This document shows, piece by piece, positions 35,742 to 45,648 of a stretch of DNA of 64,000 bases; the stretch's first letter is position 1; every line of letters starts with the position of its first letter. The notes below the pieces were generated by a model, which was given only the letters and a program-made list of their open reading frames with translations, was not told the origin of the DNA and searched no databases. Both the position numbers and the translations under genes were made by a program. Source of the DNA: Bdellovibrionota bacterium (GTDB lineage: Bacteria > Bdellovibrionota_C > UBA2361 > JAFLCA01); contig CP129486.1 of assembly GCA_030584005.1 (NCBI GenBank), positions 1,553,556 to 1,617,555 of the forward strand, given 5' to 3'.

Positions 35742-36410
35742 ATGTCCGATCAAAGCGCAGCGTCAAAGCTGCACGTCACACTTCTCGTCATTACCCCGTT
35801 CAGTCAAAACTGCCGGGTCCTCTCGCTTGAGGGGAGCGACGATGCTGTTGTCGTTGATCCGGGCGGGGAAGTCGAGCGCTTGTCAGCGCACCTCACAGCT
35901 GCGAGAAAAAGATGTGTGGCGATTTGGTTAACCCACAGTCATGTCGATCATTGTGGCGGGGTAAAGGCGCTCAAAGAGCGTACCGGCGCAGTGTTTTACG
36001 GTCCCCGCGGGGAGCGCGAGATGAGGCAGCATCTTCTCGAAATTTGCGAACTGTATGGTGTTCCTGCTGACGGAATCGATAATTGCCCGGAGCCTGATGT
36101 ACCGCTCAGCGGGGGCGAGGAGATCCGTCTAGGTCCTGCCGCATTCAGGGTGCTGCCGACTCCGGGACACTCACCGGCGCACCTGTGCTTTTACTGTGAG
36201 GCGCAGGGACTGCTCATCGCGGGAGACACTCTCTTCGCAGGTTCGATTGGCCGCACTGATCTCCCCGGAGCCGATCACCGTACGTTGATGCACAGTATTC
36301 GAACCCAGCTGCTCACTCTCCCCGATGACACCAGAGTGCTTTCGGGACATGGTCCCGATACTACGATTGGTGCCGAGCGCTTACAGAACCCCTTTTTACA
36401 GGGATTATAG
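35742..36410 (+). CDS. Metallo-beta-lactamase-fold hydrolase (glyoxalase II-like)
   Basis: The metal-binding motif THSHVDHCGG, then the third His in TPGHSPAHL and the Asp in IAGDTLFAGSIGRTDLPG, show the MBL fold with a dinuclear zinc site. SIGRTDLPG and LSGHGPDTTIG are typical of the YcbL/GloB-like group that hydrolyses thioesters. The substrate is unproven. The ATG at 35742 (MSDQS) is used rather than a GTG-type start 21 bases upstream. It is followed by coaBC after a short gap. Confidence 0.92.
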   Translation: MSDQSAASKLHVTLLVITPFSQNCRVLSLEGSDDAVVVDPGGEVERLSAHLTAARKRCVAIWLTHSHVDHCGGVKALKERTGAVFYGPRGEREMRQHLLEICELYGVPADGIDNCPEPDVPLSGGEEIRLGPAAFRVLPTPGHSPAHLCFYCEAQGLLIAGDTLFAGSIGRTDLPGADHRTLMHSIRTQLLTLPDDTRVLSGHGPDTTIGAERLQNPFLQGL

Positions 36411-36427
36411 GAGTGAGGGGTGTCGGT

Positions 36428-37678
36428 ATGTCTGAGCCTAAAGCCTTGGCGGAAAGAAAGCAGCACATAGTCCTAGGTGTATGCGGATCGATCGCAGCGT
36501 ACAAGGCCGCAGAGCTGGCAAGGAGGCTTGTTGCGGCCAATTACGAAGTGCGTTGTGTTATGACCGAAGCCGCACAGGAGTTTCTAGGCGCAAAAACTCT
36601 GGAAGCGATCACCGGCGCGGCGGTGATAACGGGGTTCTGGGATGGTTCTGAGAACGGATCGATATCGCATATTGCGTTGGCTGATTGGGCCGACTGTGTC
36701 GTCATTGCACCGGCGACCGCCGATACCATCGCGAAACTTGCCCTTGGCTTCTCTGAGAATCCCTTACTGGCACTTGTCCTTGCTACTCGCGCTGCCACTG
36801 TGGTTGCCCCGGCCATGAATTGCAACATGTGGGAACATGCGGCGACACAAAGAAATGTGGAAACGCTCCGCAGTCATGGAGTGACTATTGTGGATCCCGC
36901 ACACGGGATGTTGGCTTGTGGATGGGAGGGAAGCGGGAGGCTCGCTGAACTCGACGATATTGTACTGGCCATGGAAACGCGACTTAGTGTCGCACCTATG
37001 CAGGGGATGAGGGTTTTGGTTGCAGCAGGCCCCACCCGTGAACCGATTGATCCCGTTCGTTTCATTTCTAATCGATCCTCAGGGAAAATGGGGATTGCAC
37101 TGGTGAGGCAGGCGCTCATTCGTGGAGCAGCCGTGGAGCTTGTGCATGGCCCAATAGACCTTGCTGTCCCGCGTGCGGCTGCCGTTACCCCTGTGACTAC
37201 GGCGCAAGAGATGTATGACGTGGTGCGCCAACGGGCGCATCAGGGTGGACCGTGGGACATGATAATCATGGCGGCGGCAGTGGCGGACTTTCGACCGCGC
37301 CATCAGGAGTCTTCTAAGATCAAGGGATCACGCGGTCTTGAGTCGCTTAGCCTGGAGGCGAATCCGGATATTCTTGCCACGCTCGGCACGGAGCTGCGCG
37401 GGAGAGACCGCCCCTATTTGATAGGCTTTGCGGTGGCAACGGGCGCTGAGTCGGAGTTAGTGCAGGATGCCAAGGAGAAGCTTGCGCGCAAGAGAGCCGA
37501 TATGGTGGTTGCCAACCTGGCAGCAGACGGCTTTGAGGGCGATACGAACAGGGTCTGGTTGGTCGACTCCACCGCGCAAGTCCGAGCCCTTGAGTGCGCC
37601 ACAAAAGACTCAATTGCGGCTCAAATTTTAGAGGCGGCAATTGCCGCCAAGAGTCGAGAGGGAAGGGATGACGTCTGA
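36428..37678 (+). CDS. coaBC: Bifunctional phosphopantothenoylcysteine decarboxylase/phosphopantothenate-cysteine ligase
   Basis: CoaBC carries out two steps of coenzyme A synthesis. The N-terminal flavin decarboxylase shows LGVCGSIAAYKAAELARRL, the active-site PAMNCNMWEHAA and LACGWEGSGR. The C-terminal ligase shows VAAGPTREPIDPVRFISNRS, SGKMG, AVADFRP and a KIKGS-like Lys. The ATG at 36428 is preceded by GAGGGG. The stop overlaps the next gene's start by about 11 bases, so the two are probably co-translated. Confidence 0.97.
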   Translation: MSEPKALAERKQHIVLGVCGSIAAYKAAELARRLVAANYEVRCVMTEAAQEFLGAKTLEAITGAAVITGFWDGSENGSISHIALADWADCVVIAPATADTIAKLALGFSENPLLALVLATRAATVVAPAMNCNMWEHAATQRNVETLRSHGVTIVDPAHGMLACGWEGSGRLAELDDIVLAMETRLSVAPMQGMRVLVAAGPTREPIDPVRFISNRSSGKMGIALVRQALIRGAAVELVHGPIDLAVPRAAAVTPVTTAQEMYDVVRQRAHQGGPWDMIIMAAAVADFRPRHQESSKIKGSRGLESLSLEANPDILATLGTELRGRDRPYLIGFAVATGAESELVQDAKEKLARKRADMVVANLAADGFEGDTNRVWLVDSTAQVRALECATKDSIAAQILEAAIAAKSREGRDDV

Positions 37679-38117
37679 TAAGATAATCGCTTCGCTCCTA
37701 TCAGCGGAGGCCCAGTATCCTCTAGGGCTGCCTAGTCGGACGGGAGCCGTTGAGACTGCCGAGCGCAGCCCATACGTTCTATGCCTCTACGATGCGAAGG
37801 ATGCGAATGGCAGGGAAGACGAGCAGATGCTGCTGCGATTGCTGGGAAAGGGGCTGTTACTCTCGCCTGACCAGTACCAAATGCTCGACATCCGTGACGA
37901 ACGAGTGGATGCGGCAGCCAAGACTGCTCGCTTAGTAATCCTCCTTGGGTGCGAGCACCGGCTGTTCGATGCTCCGCGATCGCAGCGGGGGTTGTACCAG
38001 GTAGGGTCACAGTCTCTTATACAGGGCTTCACAGGTGTAGAGATCCGAGGTGATGCAGAGGTAAAACGAAGCTTTTGGGAGGCTGTCAAGAGAGGTTACG
38101 CCCACATTGGACGATGA
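37668..38117 (+). CDS. Unknown protein translationally coupled to coaBC
   Basis: 149 residues, with ATG at 37668 inside the end of coaBC after GGGAAGGG. It looks like a single compact alpha/beta domain (SPYVLCLYDAKDANG, LLGKGLLLSPDQYQMLDIRD, ARLVILLGCEHRLF, GLYQVGSQSLIQGF, FWEAVKRGYAHI). Features such as LVILLG followed by a Cys and LYQVGSQSLIQGFTG recall small accessory domains of uracil-glycosylase-like or DNA polymerase subunit proteins, but that resemblance is weak. I do not recognise it. Confidence 0.7.
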   Translation: MTSDKIIASLLSAEAQYPLGLPSRTGAVETAERSPYVLCLYDAKDANGREDEQMLLRLLGKGLLLSPDQYQMLDIRDERVDAAAKTARLVILLGCEHRLFDAPRSQRGLYQVGSQSLIQGFTGVEIRGDAEVKRSFWEAVKRGYAHIGR

Positions 38118-38126
38118 TCGGACCTT

Positions 38127-39644
38127 TCAACGTTCCGCGAGCTGTTCTCGCACGAAGGCGATGAATTGACGGACTTCATGCTGAATTCTCTTTCGAGCCT
38201 CGCTATCCAGGCCGTGCAGTAAACTCTGCGTCTCTTCAATGTCTTCGAGGGTTGATGCGGCACTAGCAGCCTGCTCTTTTGTCCCCGCAGAGCTGGATAT
38301 AGTGATCTCCTTAAGGAGGAGCATTGTACCGATGAGTTCAATGTAGCCACCCTCGTCAGATCTCTCCCACCATTCGTTCACCTTCTCTGCAACATGCAGT
38401 GCAAACAGCGCGGCATTCTTAGCAGGATTCTGATCAACTACGGCGACATCAGCTGCTAGATTTAGGAACCCATGCCATGAATCACCCTTAAGCACTATGC
38501 GCTCAGGTGCGGCTCCCGATTCCTCGAGGATCGGCTCGGGGAGAGACTCGGGTAGGACTTTGGAGCGCTTATCCGCCCATGTCTCTACCACTGCTGTCTC
38601 CTTAGAGGGGAGCTTTGGACGGACGAATTCCTGCCGGAGTGAGCTTGCAGGATCGTAATGGGGGTTGTGCTTTGCAAGCGCCGTGAGACGGCCTTTAGCG
38701 AAGGCTAAAGAGGGCATGACCTGGGCAGCCAGAAAATAACAGTCCATGGCTCTAAGGAATTGGCGCCTGAGTTCAGCAATTGAACCGAGAGTGTTGAAGC
38801 TATTGGCCACGTTTGGAGTTTGTGAGTTCCATGGCTCGTGGCTCTTTTCGAGGGCCGCCAGAATCCGCGGAACAACGCGCTCCCATTGCCGCGATAATCC
38901 AACCCCCTGTAGGGCGCTCAACGCGGCATTTTCACTAGCGGTCAAGTGGAACTCGGCGCGCGCAGAATCTGAAGCGGCTAGCTTGGCTAGGCTCAGATGA
39001 ATCTTGGCCACGTTGCCGAGGCACCAGCAGAGATAGGCTCTCTCTGTCGGATTACTCGGACTATTAATAGGGTTAAGGCCGGCGATATGTTTGGCTCCTA
39101 ACCCGAAGCGTAGCTCAAGCCCACGGCTGATGGCGCCCAGTACGACACTTCTTTCACGCGCTGCCTCGGCCTCGAAGTCATCACAGGGCCAGCCTTTTTC
39201 GCCTCTATATTGATACAGTGCAAGCCTCTGTGTGTTCACCTCGACCGCAAGGTCACTGAGGTTGGCAACCGCTAAAAGGTTCGATGGGTCCAAGCCCACC
39301 GCATGCTCAAGCACCAAGAACGCATGCAGGTGGCGTTCCTGTCGGAGCCGTAAGTAGCTGATGCCAATTTGAGTGAGTGCGAATGAGCATTGACCGTGCA
39401 GTTCCGCCGGGACCTGCGCGCGCAGATGATCGGAGCTACTAGATTTGAGAGTCTGAAGATTCGTGATACCAGCGCTGCGAAGCAGCTGCCACATCACGTC
39501 ATCCGCTTGTATATAATCACGGTGTTTTAGTAGATCCTTATGCCGTGCGATCAGGGCATCCGCTGCTTGGATAAGGCTGCTGTGTGGGGTAGGCGCGTCC
39601 GCTGCGCCTGCAGCCGTTTTTGATCCCGGTTGGTGCATCATCAT
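38127..39644 (-). CDS. Unknown helical repeat (TPR-like) protein
   Basis: About 505 residues, mostly alpha-helical, with no signal peptide or membrane helix. Segments such as RQFLRAMDCYFLAAQVMPSL and LRQERHLHAFLVLEHAVGLD resemble tetratricopeptide repeats. The C-terminal part is rich in Glu, Ser and Ala, and two Trp-containing stretches (WHGFLNLAADVAV, VNEWWERSDEGGYIEL) are notable. It could be a scaffold. The start is uncertain: the ATG run at 39644 lacks a clear ribosome site, and a GTG at 39665 is possible. Confidence 0.7.
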   Translation of the reverse strand: MMMHQPGSKTAAGAADAPTPHSSLIQAADALIARHKDLLKHRDYIQADDVMWQLLRSAGITNLQTLKSSSSDHLRAQVPAELHGQCSFALTQIGISYLRLRQERHLHAFLVLEHAVGLDPSNLLAVANLSDLAVEVNTQRLALYQYRGEKGWPCDDFEAEAARERSVVLGAISRGLELRFGLGAKHIAGLNPINSPSNPTERAYLCWCLGNVAKIHLSLAKLAASDSARAEFHLTASENAALSALQGVGLSRQWERVVPRILAALEKSHEPWNSQTPNVANSFNTLGSIAELRRQFLRAMDCYFLAAQVMPSLAFAKGRLTALAKHNPHYDPASSLRQEFVRPKLPSKETAVVETWADKRSKVLPESLPEPILEESGAAPERIVLKGDSWHGFLNLAADVAVVDQNPAKNAALFALHVAEKVNEWWERSDEGGYIELIGTMLLLKEITISSSAGTKEQAASAASTLEDIEETQSLLHGLDSEARKRIQHEVRQFIAFVREQLAER

Positions 39645-39839
39645 TGCGGCAGTATATGAGAGCACTTGATGGTACTCAAAGCTCGTGAACGCCTTTCTAT
39701 AGACCCTTGTGATGTCAAATCATCACGGTGCTGCTAAGCCGCCTGATTAGGGATACAATACATATTCAAAGCTGCGGTACACTTGCGCTTTGTAAAACAG
39801 GGGATTTCCGATATCAGGGGGTGGGAGTTAGAAGGAGCT
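39645..39839. other. Intergenic region upstream of nfeD with a possible repeat remnant
   Basis: This is the divergent region between the helical repeat protein and nfeD. TAGGGATACAATACATATTC at about 39749 resembles the left arm of the dispersed palindrome (TAGGGATACGCTG) but is too decayed to count as a copy. The nfeD ribosome site AGAAGGAG lies at 39830-39837. Confidence 0.3.
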
Positions 39840-41185
39840 ATGGTGATGAGATTATTTCGGCAGGTGATCCGGCGCAGTTTTGACTTGGTTTGCGGTGCTT
39901 TACTGCTGTTGAGCGGGCTGTGCATGCATGCCGTTGCCCAGCAAGATGCACCGGCCATCCCCGATCAATCCCCCTCCGTTGCCATCATCGACATGCGGAT
40001 GATGATCCTCCCCGGGCGAGCGCCTTTCTTGAGGAAAGCATCACGCGGGCCCATGAGGAGGGCGCTAAGATCCTGATCGTACGAATCGACACCCCCGGAG
40101 GAATTCTGCAGACCTCCCAAGAGATGGTGCAGACGCTGTTTCGAGCCCCTCTGCCGGTGGTGATCTACGTGAGCCCCACAGGTGCCACTGCCACGTCGGC
40201 GGGAGTGTTCATCACCCTCGCCGGGCATGTTGCGGCCATGGCGCCGGGCACCAGCATTGGGGCGGCCCACCCCGTAGCAGGAGATGGCAAGGATATCGAA
40301 GGAGACATGCGCACTAAGGCCGAGAACATGACTGTGGCCATGGTCAAAGCCATCGGAGAGCAGAGAGGACGCAATGTTGAGTGGGCAGAGAAAGCGGTCA
40401 AGGAAAGTGTGTCAGTTACTGAGCGTGAGGCCGTCAAACTAAAGGTGGTAGATCTGGTGGCCCAAGACATAGATGAGCTTCTCAAGTCGTTAAAGGGGCT
40501 TGAGGTCAAGGTGGGACAAGAGAAACGGATTCTGGAGGACTACTCGAGTTTACCGCGTACCGTATACCAGATGTCCCTACGCCATGAAGCAATCAATGTG
40601 CTCGCGAATCCCAACGTCGCAGCGCTGCTGTGGTTGGCGGCAACGACGGGAATATCAATCGAGCTTTACAATCCTGGGCTCATATTACCTGGTGTGGTGG
40701 GGGTAATCTGCTTGATCCTGGCGCTGGCGGTGAGTCAGATTATCCCGCTGAGCATGGGAGGTGTTTTGCTCTTTGTGCTCGGCTCGGTGCTGATCGGGCT
40801 AGAGCTTGTGCTGCCGAGCGGGATTCTTGGCGTGGGGGGAATTATTGCCATTGCGTTAGGGGCCTTTTACCTCTTCGATGAGTCGATGGCACCGGGAGTG
40901 CACTTTGAAGAAACAGGCTTCGTTATTTCGGCTGTCCTCGTCGGGGTGGTGATGCTGGGGGTAGCGATTGCAGTACGCCGCGCCCAAAAACGCAAGGTAA
41001 CCACGGGCACCCCCGCCCTGATCGGCATGCGGGGAACGGCGTTAGAGACGGTCGGTGCTTCGGGCCAGGTATTCGTCAATGGCGAAATTTGGCGGGCAAG
41101 CGCTGAAAGCGGGTTGATCGCGAAGGACAGCACCGTGGAGGTGGTGGGGATAGAGGGGCTCACTTTGCGTGTAAAGGCAATGTAG
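39840..41185 (+). pseudogene. nfeD: NfeD (ClpP-like serine protease with NfeD domain), one frameshift
   Basis: The long-form NfeD1b architecture is intact apart from one break: signal peptide (MVMRLFRQVIRR...MHAVAQ), a ClpP/SppA-like protease domain (ARILIVRIDTPGG-type, here AKILIVRIDTPGG; VSPTGATATSAGVFIT; GTSIGAAHPV), four or so membrane helices and a C-terminal OB-fold (TPALIGMRGTALETV). The start is firm because AGAAGGAG precedes the ATG at 39840. The first about 60 codons are in another frame. Adding one G to the GGG at about 40016-40018 gives a smooth ILPGASAFLEESITRA. This is therefore a one-base deletion or a sequence error. The slipin partner follows. Confidence 0.8.
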
Positions 41186-41277
41186 GCCGATCCTTGGGCC
41201 CCCTTCTTTTCAGCGGCATTGCGAGATGCTAGCGTAGGGCCCCGTTGTACTGACTGAAACGCATCCGTGGGGCCTCT

Positions 41278-42036
41278 ATGTTATCAGTGCCGGTCGTCGT
41301 TGCATTGCTAGTGTTCGTTGTAATCTCCAAGGGCGTATATGTGCTCAAGGAGTATGAACGGGGTGTGATATTCCGTTTCGGTCGACTGCATGAGACGAAG
41401 GAGCCGGGGTTGCGCATTGTAATTCCCTTCGTTGATCAGTTGGTGAAAGTGGACCAACGCGTAGTGACCATGGACGTGCCAACCCAGGACATTATCACCC
41501 GCGACAATATTTCGATAAAGGTGAACGCGGTGCTTTACTTCCGGGTCATGGAGCCGTCTAAGGCACTCGTGCAGGTGGAGAACTATCTTTTTGCCACGAG
41601 CCAGTTCGCCCAGACAACATTGCGCAGCGTATGTGGTGAGGCGGAGCTTGATGATCTCTTAGCCAAGCGTGACGCATTGAATCAACGTATTCAGGATGTC
41701 GTTGACAAGCATACCGATCCTTGGGGAGTAAAAGTGACCGCAGTCGAAATCAAGCATATCGATCTGCCCCAAGAAATGCAGCGTGCGATGGCAAAACAGG
41801 CTGAAGCGGAGCGTGAGCGCCGCGCGAAGATCATTCAGGCCGATGGCGAATTTCAGGCCTCGGCCAAGCTTACCGACGCTGCAGAGGTAATGTCGCGACA
41901 GAGCATTGCATTGCAGCTGCGCTATCTTGAGACGCTCCGGGACATCGCGTCGGAGAAAAACTCGACTATTCTGTTCCCGGTGCCGATCGATATTCTTGAG
42001 GCATTTCGTGCCTCTTTGAAGAAATCCGGCGAGTAG
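41278..42036 (+). CDS. Slipin/stomatin-like SPFH domain membrane protein
   Basis: One N-terminal helix ([18 protein letters not shown]) anchors an SPFH domain: [62 protein letters not shown] and [20 protein letters not shown], followed by a coiled coil ([20 protein letters not shown]). Slipins form membrane microdomains and are encoded next to NfeD, which cleaves their C-terminus in characterised systems. The gap to nfeD is 92 bases. The order nfeD-slipin is the classical arrangement. Confidence 0.95.
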   Translation: MLSVPVVVALLVFVVISKGVYVLKEYERGVIFRFGRLHETKEPGLRIVIPFVDQLVKVDQRVVTMDVPTQDIITRDNISIKVNAVLYFRVMEPSKALVQVENYLFATSQFAQTTLRSVCGEAELDDLLAKRDALNQRIQDVVDKHTDPWGVKVTAVEIKHIDLPQEMQRAMAKQAEAERERRAKIIQADGEFQASAKLTDAAEVMSRQSIALQLRYLETLRDIASEKNSTILFPVPIDILEAFRASLKKSGE

Positions 42037-42057
42037 GGGAGATTACCCCCTCATCTG

Positions 42058-43089
42058 ATGGAGTCCTCGAATACACCGTATTGGTACGCCCTGCCTGAGG
42101 ATCGCATCGCTCAGCGACCGGTGCGGCCATATGACCATGCCCGCTGCATGCTGCTTGAGAGGCAGGGGGAACGCATCGAGGATAGCTTCTTCTATCAATT
42201 GCCCGCTTTCTTGCGAGCAGGAGACATACTTGTCTTTAACGCAAGTCGCGTCATCCCCGCCCGCCTGTTCATGCGCAAGCAGGGTACCGAAACTCAGGTG
42301 GAGATCCTTGTCGTAGAGCGGCAAGACTCACGTGCCCACTGCATGGCTCGTCCGATGCGTAGATTAAGAGTGGGCGATACGCTCACAGGTCCTGCGGCAC
42401 AACCTGCTGAGATTGTCGCCCGTGAAGGAGATCGCATCTTAATTGAGTTCGGCAGCGCGAGTGCGCTTGAGCGGACCCTTGAAGAGCATGGGGTGATGCC
42501 GATTCCTCCCTACATTCGCAAAGGTAGGTCTGATGCCCAAGATGCTGTTGATTACCAAAACCCGCACGGTACGATCCTTGGATCGATTGCCGCTCCGACG
42601 GCCGGTCTTCACTTTACTCCGGAGCTCAAAGAGCAGCTACGAGCCAGGGGCTGTCTGCTGAAGACGATCACACTGCATGTAGGTCCAGCCAGCTTTTTGC
42701 CGGTGTATCGGGAAGGCCATGCGGACTCGATGACCCCGGGCGCCGAACAGCTGCAGTTTGACCCCGCTCTGATAGAGGAACTATGCAGGGCACGGGAGCG
42801 TGGTCATCGTGTGATCGCCGTAGGCACCACCGTAGTGCGTGCGCTTGAATCGATGGCGCACGCATGGAGAAGAGGGGAGAGCATCGGCAGGACTGAGCTC
42901 TTCATCACTCCCGGATATGCATTTGCACTGATTGACGGTGTGATCACGAACTTTCATCAGCCGGGGACGACCCATCTTCTCCTAGTCGAAGCGTTTGTGG
43001 GCAGGGCACGGCTTGAACAGGCCTATGCACATGCACTGACACACGGTTACCGATTCCTCAGCTATGGGGACGGTATGTGCATTATCTAA
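42058..43089 (+). CDS. queA: S-adenosylmethionine:tRNA ribosyltransferase-isomerase
   Basis: QueA transfers the ribosyl part of SAM to 7-aminomethyl-7-deazaguanine in tRNA, making epoxyqueuosine. The conserved segments are LPEDRIAQRPVRPYDHARCM, DILVFNASRVIPARLF, MPIPPYIRKGR, SIAAPTAGLHFTPELKEQLR, TLHVGPASFLPV, RVIAVGTTVVRALES, TELFITPGYAF and ITNFHQPGTTHLLLVEAF. The length of 343 residues is typical. Other queuosine genes are not in the window. It follows the slipin gene after 21 bases. Confidence 0.97.
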   Translation: MESSNTPYWYALPEDRIAQRPVRPYDHARCMLLERQGERIEDSFFYQLPAFLRAGDILVFNASRVIPARLFMRKQGTETQVEILVVERQDSRAHCMARPMRRLRVGDTLTGPAAQPAEIVAREGDRILIEFGSASALERTLEEHGVMPIPPYIRKGRSDAQDAVDYQNPHGTILGSIAAPTAGLHFTPELKEQLRARGCLLKTITLHVGPASFLPVYREGHADSMTPGAEQLQFDPALIEELCRARERGHRVIAVGTTVVRALESMAHAWRRGESIGRTELFITPGYAFALIDGVITNFHQPGTTHLLLVEAFVGRARLEQAYAHALTHGYRFLSYGDGMCII

Positions 43090-43217
43090 GCTCGGCTGAG
43101 TCGGCCTTATGGCGTAGGCGGCGGATGCCGGAACGGACTGGCCAGGCCTCATGCCCCCCTGTTTGTGCGGCGGCCCGCTAGCCTTTACAACCACTGCCAG
43201 TGTAATGTGGGTCCGCT

Positions 43218-45527
43218 ATGTTGGTCCTTTCTATATTATTACTCACCACTCTGTTGATCATGAGTGGCAAGATAGCACCCGAGCTTGTAGCCCTTGTTGC
43301 ATTGACCGTTGTGACCTTGCTCGGCGAGCTCTCTCCACAAGAGGCTTTCTCCGGGTTCGCCTCGCCTACCGTTGTGATGATTGTGGGATCGTTCTTTATT
43401 GCTGCGGCATTGAAGCGCAGCGGAGTAGCTGAGCAATTGGGGATAATGGTAGCGCGGCGCTTTGAGGGCAGGGAGCGCAGCATAGTAGTGAGTGTAATGG
43501 TTGTGGGAGCGCTTACCTCAGCCGTGATGAACAATGTGAGCGCAGTCGCACTCTTGCTGCCCTCCGTAGTGACGGTGGCAGCGTATGCGAACATTTCGCC
43601 GTCGCTCCTGTATCTGCCGCTTTCATTTGCGGTGGTGTTGGGGGGAACGCTCACTTTGATGGGCACCCCACCGAATCTGATTGCAAGTGACCTCTTGATT
43701 GCGCAAGGGCAACCTGGTTTCGGACTATTTTCCATTACTCCGCTCGGGATATTGATGGTGGTAGCCGGTATCACCACGGTGGCGATGCTCTACAGGCGCA
43801 TCTTGCCGCGAAGGGAAGATGTGCCGGAGCTCGACCGACGGGATCTGCCATCCTTCTATCGATTGCGCGATCATCTGTGTCTGATTCGGGTACCGGCGCA
43901 CTCGCGGCTCTGCGGGAAAAGTCTTGAAGAGACCCACTTTGGGGAGGCGCTGGGAGCCGAGGTTATTGGCATAGTACGCGACGGCAAACGGCGCTTGGCA
44001 CCGCCGCCGCATGAGCGAATTCGTGCTGAGGACCAGTTGGTAGTGGTGGCCGATGCCGAGGAGATTGACACCCTCTTCCAGTTGCGTGGGGTGATGATCT
44101 CCCATCCGGATGTGCAGGTCACTGAGCTTCTGACGACGCAGCTCTCCCTTCTGTCACTCGAGGTGACTCAGAAGTTTCTCCAATTGGGCAGCTCGCTTCG
44201 TACCATCAGATTCAAGGAGCGATTTGGTGGCACGGTAGTAGCTATTGAGAGAGGACCGCGCCTATTGCGCCACTACTTGGGTAGTCATGAGCTGTATCCG
44301 GGAGACAGGTTGCTGATTGTGGCTCGCAAAAGCGGGCTGCATGCTGTCGAGCTGATGGGTGCCGAGCTGAAACCGCAAGAGCTCGGCGAGTGGATGCTGC
44401 AAAGAGTAAGCGTAGTAAAATTGCCTGAGGGATCTCGATTGGCAGGCTCGACCATTAGTTCGGCCCGTTTGGGAGAGCTGGCGGGTGTGGCGGTAATAGG
44501 GGTGCTGCGTGGCGGCGTTGTCACTGTGCTTCCAGGGCCCCAAGAGGTGATGGCATCATCGGATGCCCTGGTGATTGCGGGGGACCCGGAGCGTCTTGGA
44601 TGGCTGTCGATGCTAAGCGAGCTTGAGATTGCCGTTGGCACCACGCAGAGCGATTTTGAATCGCCTGCGGTGGGATTGGCTGAAGCCATAGTACCTCCCC
44701 AGTCGAAGTTGATTGATAAGACATTGGCGGAGATCGATTTCAGGGAAAAGTATGACTTCCAGGCTCTGGCGGTGTGGCGTGGTGGAAAATCTTATTTCCA
44801 GCGTCTCGGGCGCATGCGATTGGCACTGGGAGATGCATTGTTGTTGCAGGGTCCACGCAGCAAGATTCCAGTTTTGGCGAAGAACAGGGACTTCCTCGTT
44901 TTAGGCAGTGCTCGACCACAGCCACTTGCCGCAGGAGCCATATGGGGTTTGTTGTGTGCGCTTTTCGTTCTAATCGGTGGGAGCGCGAGCGGTTTGGTGC
45001 CCGCTCATTTTGCGATGCTGATGGCTGCGCTCGTAGCGGTACTGTTTGGGCTGGTGTCGATGGAAGATGGGGTGCGGGAGGTGGATTGGAGGATTGTGCT
45101 TTTTGTTGGCGCGCTTCTGCCGTTTCAACTGGCCATCATGAGAAATGGTTTGTTTGACGGAATAGGGTTCCAGCTTGCTCAGAGCCTGGATGGTCATGGA
45201 TTATGGTTGGTCGTGCTGCTTCTGACCGGCTTAACGAGTGGACTGGCACAGATCATTGAAGGCTCGGTGGCGGTGCTGTTAATGACGCCGGTGGCAATCC
45301 AGCTGGCGGGGGAGTTGGGAATTGATGCACGGCTATTAGTGTTGACAGTCGCCTGTGGTGCGTCCGTAGCATTTTTGAGTCCGACAAGTCATCGTTGTCA
45401 TATCCTTGTGATGTCGGCTGGGGGATATACCTGGCGTGATGTGTTTCGGCTGGGGCTGCCGGTGAGTATTGCAGTGATTTGCGCAGTTTTGTTGGGGGCC
45501 ATGGTGCTTTCACCATCTGGCGGGTAA
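43218..45527 (+). CDS. SLC13/DASS-type transporter with four RCK_C (TrkA-C) domains
   Basis: A 769-residue protein. The N-terminal half-transporter (GFASPTVVMIVGSFFIAAAL, NNVSAVALLLPSVV, GGTLTLMGTPPNLIASDLLI) and the C-terminal half (RIVLFVGALLPFQLAIMRNG, QIIEGSVAVLLMTPVAIQL, LSPTSHRCHILVMSAGGY) belong to the CitMHS/SLC13 ion transporter superfamily. Between them lie about 370 residues that read as four consecutive RCK_C-like regulatory domains (near 215, 305, 400 and 490). Two such domains are usual in bacterial members. The substrate could be a dicarboxylate, sulfate or another anion; this is not decided by sequence. Confidence 0.88.
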   Translation: MLVLSILLLTTLLIMSGKIAPELVALVALTVVTLLGELSPQEAFSGFASPTVVMIVGSFFIAAALKRSGVAEQLGIMVARRFEGRERSIVVSVMVVGALTSAVMNNVSAVALLLPSVVTVAAYANISPSLLYLPLSFAVVLGGTLTLMGTPPNLIASDLLIAQGQPGFGLFSITPLGILMVVAGITTVAMLYRRILPRREDVPELDRRDLPSFYRLRDHLCLIRVPAHSRLCGKSLEETHFGEALGAEVIGIVRDGKRRLAPPPHERIRAEDQLVVVADAEEIDTLFQLRGVMISHPDVQVTELLTTQLSLLSLEVTQKFLQLGSSLRTIRFKERFGGTVVAIERGPRLLRHYLGSHELYPGDRLLIVARKSGLHAVELMGAELKPQELGEWMLQRVSVVKLPEGSRLAGSTISSARLGELAGVAVIGVLRGGVVTVLPGPQEVMASSDALVIAGDPERLGWLSMLSELEIAVGTTQSDFESPAVGLAEAIVPPQSKLIDKTLAEIDFREKYDFQALAVWRGGKSYFQRLGRMRLALGDALLLQGPRSKIPVLAKNRDFLVLGSARPQPLAAGAIWGLLCALFVLIGGSASGLVPAHFAMLMAALVAVLFGLVSMEDGVREVDWRIVLFVGALLPFQLAIMRNGLFDGIGFQLAQSLDGHGLWLVVLLLTGLTSGLAQIIEGSVAVLLMTPVAIQLAGELGIDARLLVLTVACGASVAFLSPTSHRCHILVMSAGGYTWRDVFRLGLPVSIAVICAVLLGAMVLSPSGG

Positions 45528-45648
45528 CCTTACATGCAGCTGCTTGTAGGGACCGGGAGTGGCGGTAAGTGACTGTATCTATTCGGTAATATCGCTTGGA
45601 GCAAATATCTTGTCGAATCGGATAGATATAACAAGGAGTGCCGTTCCC

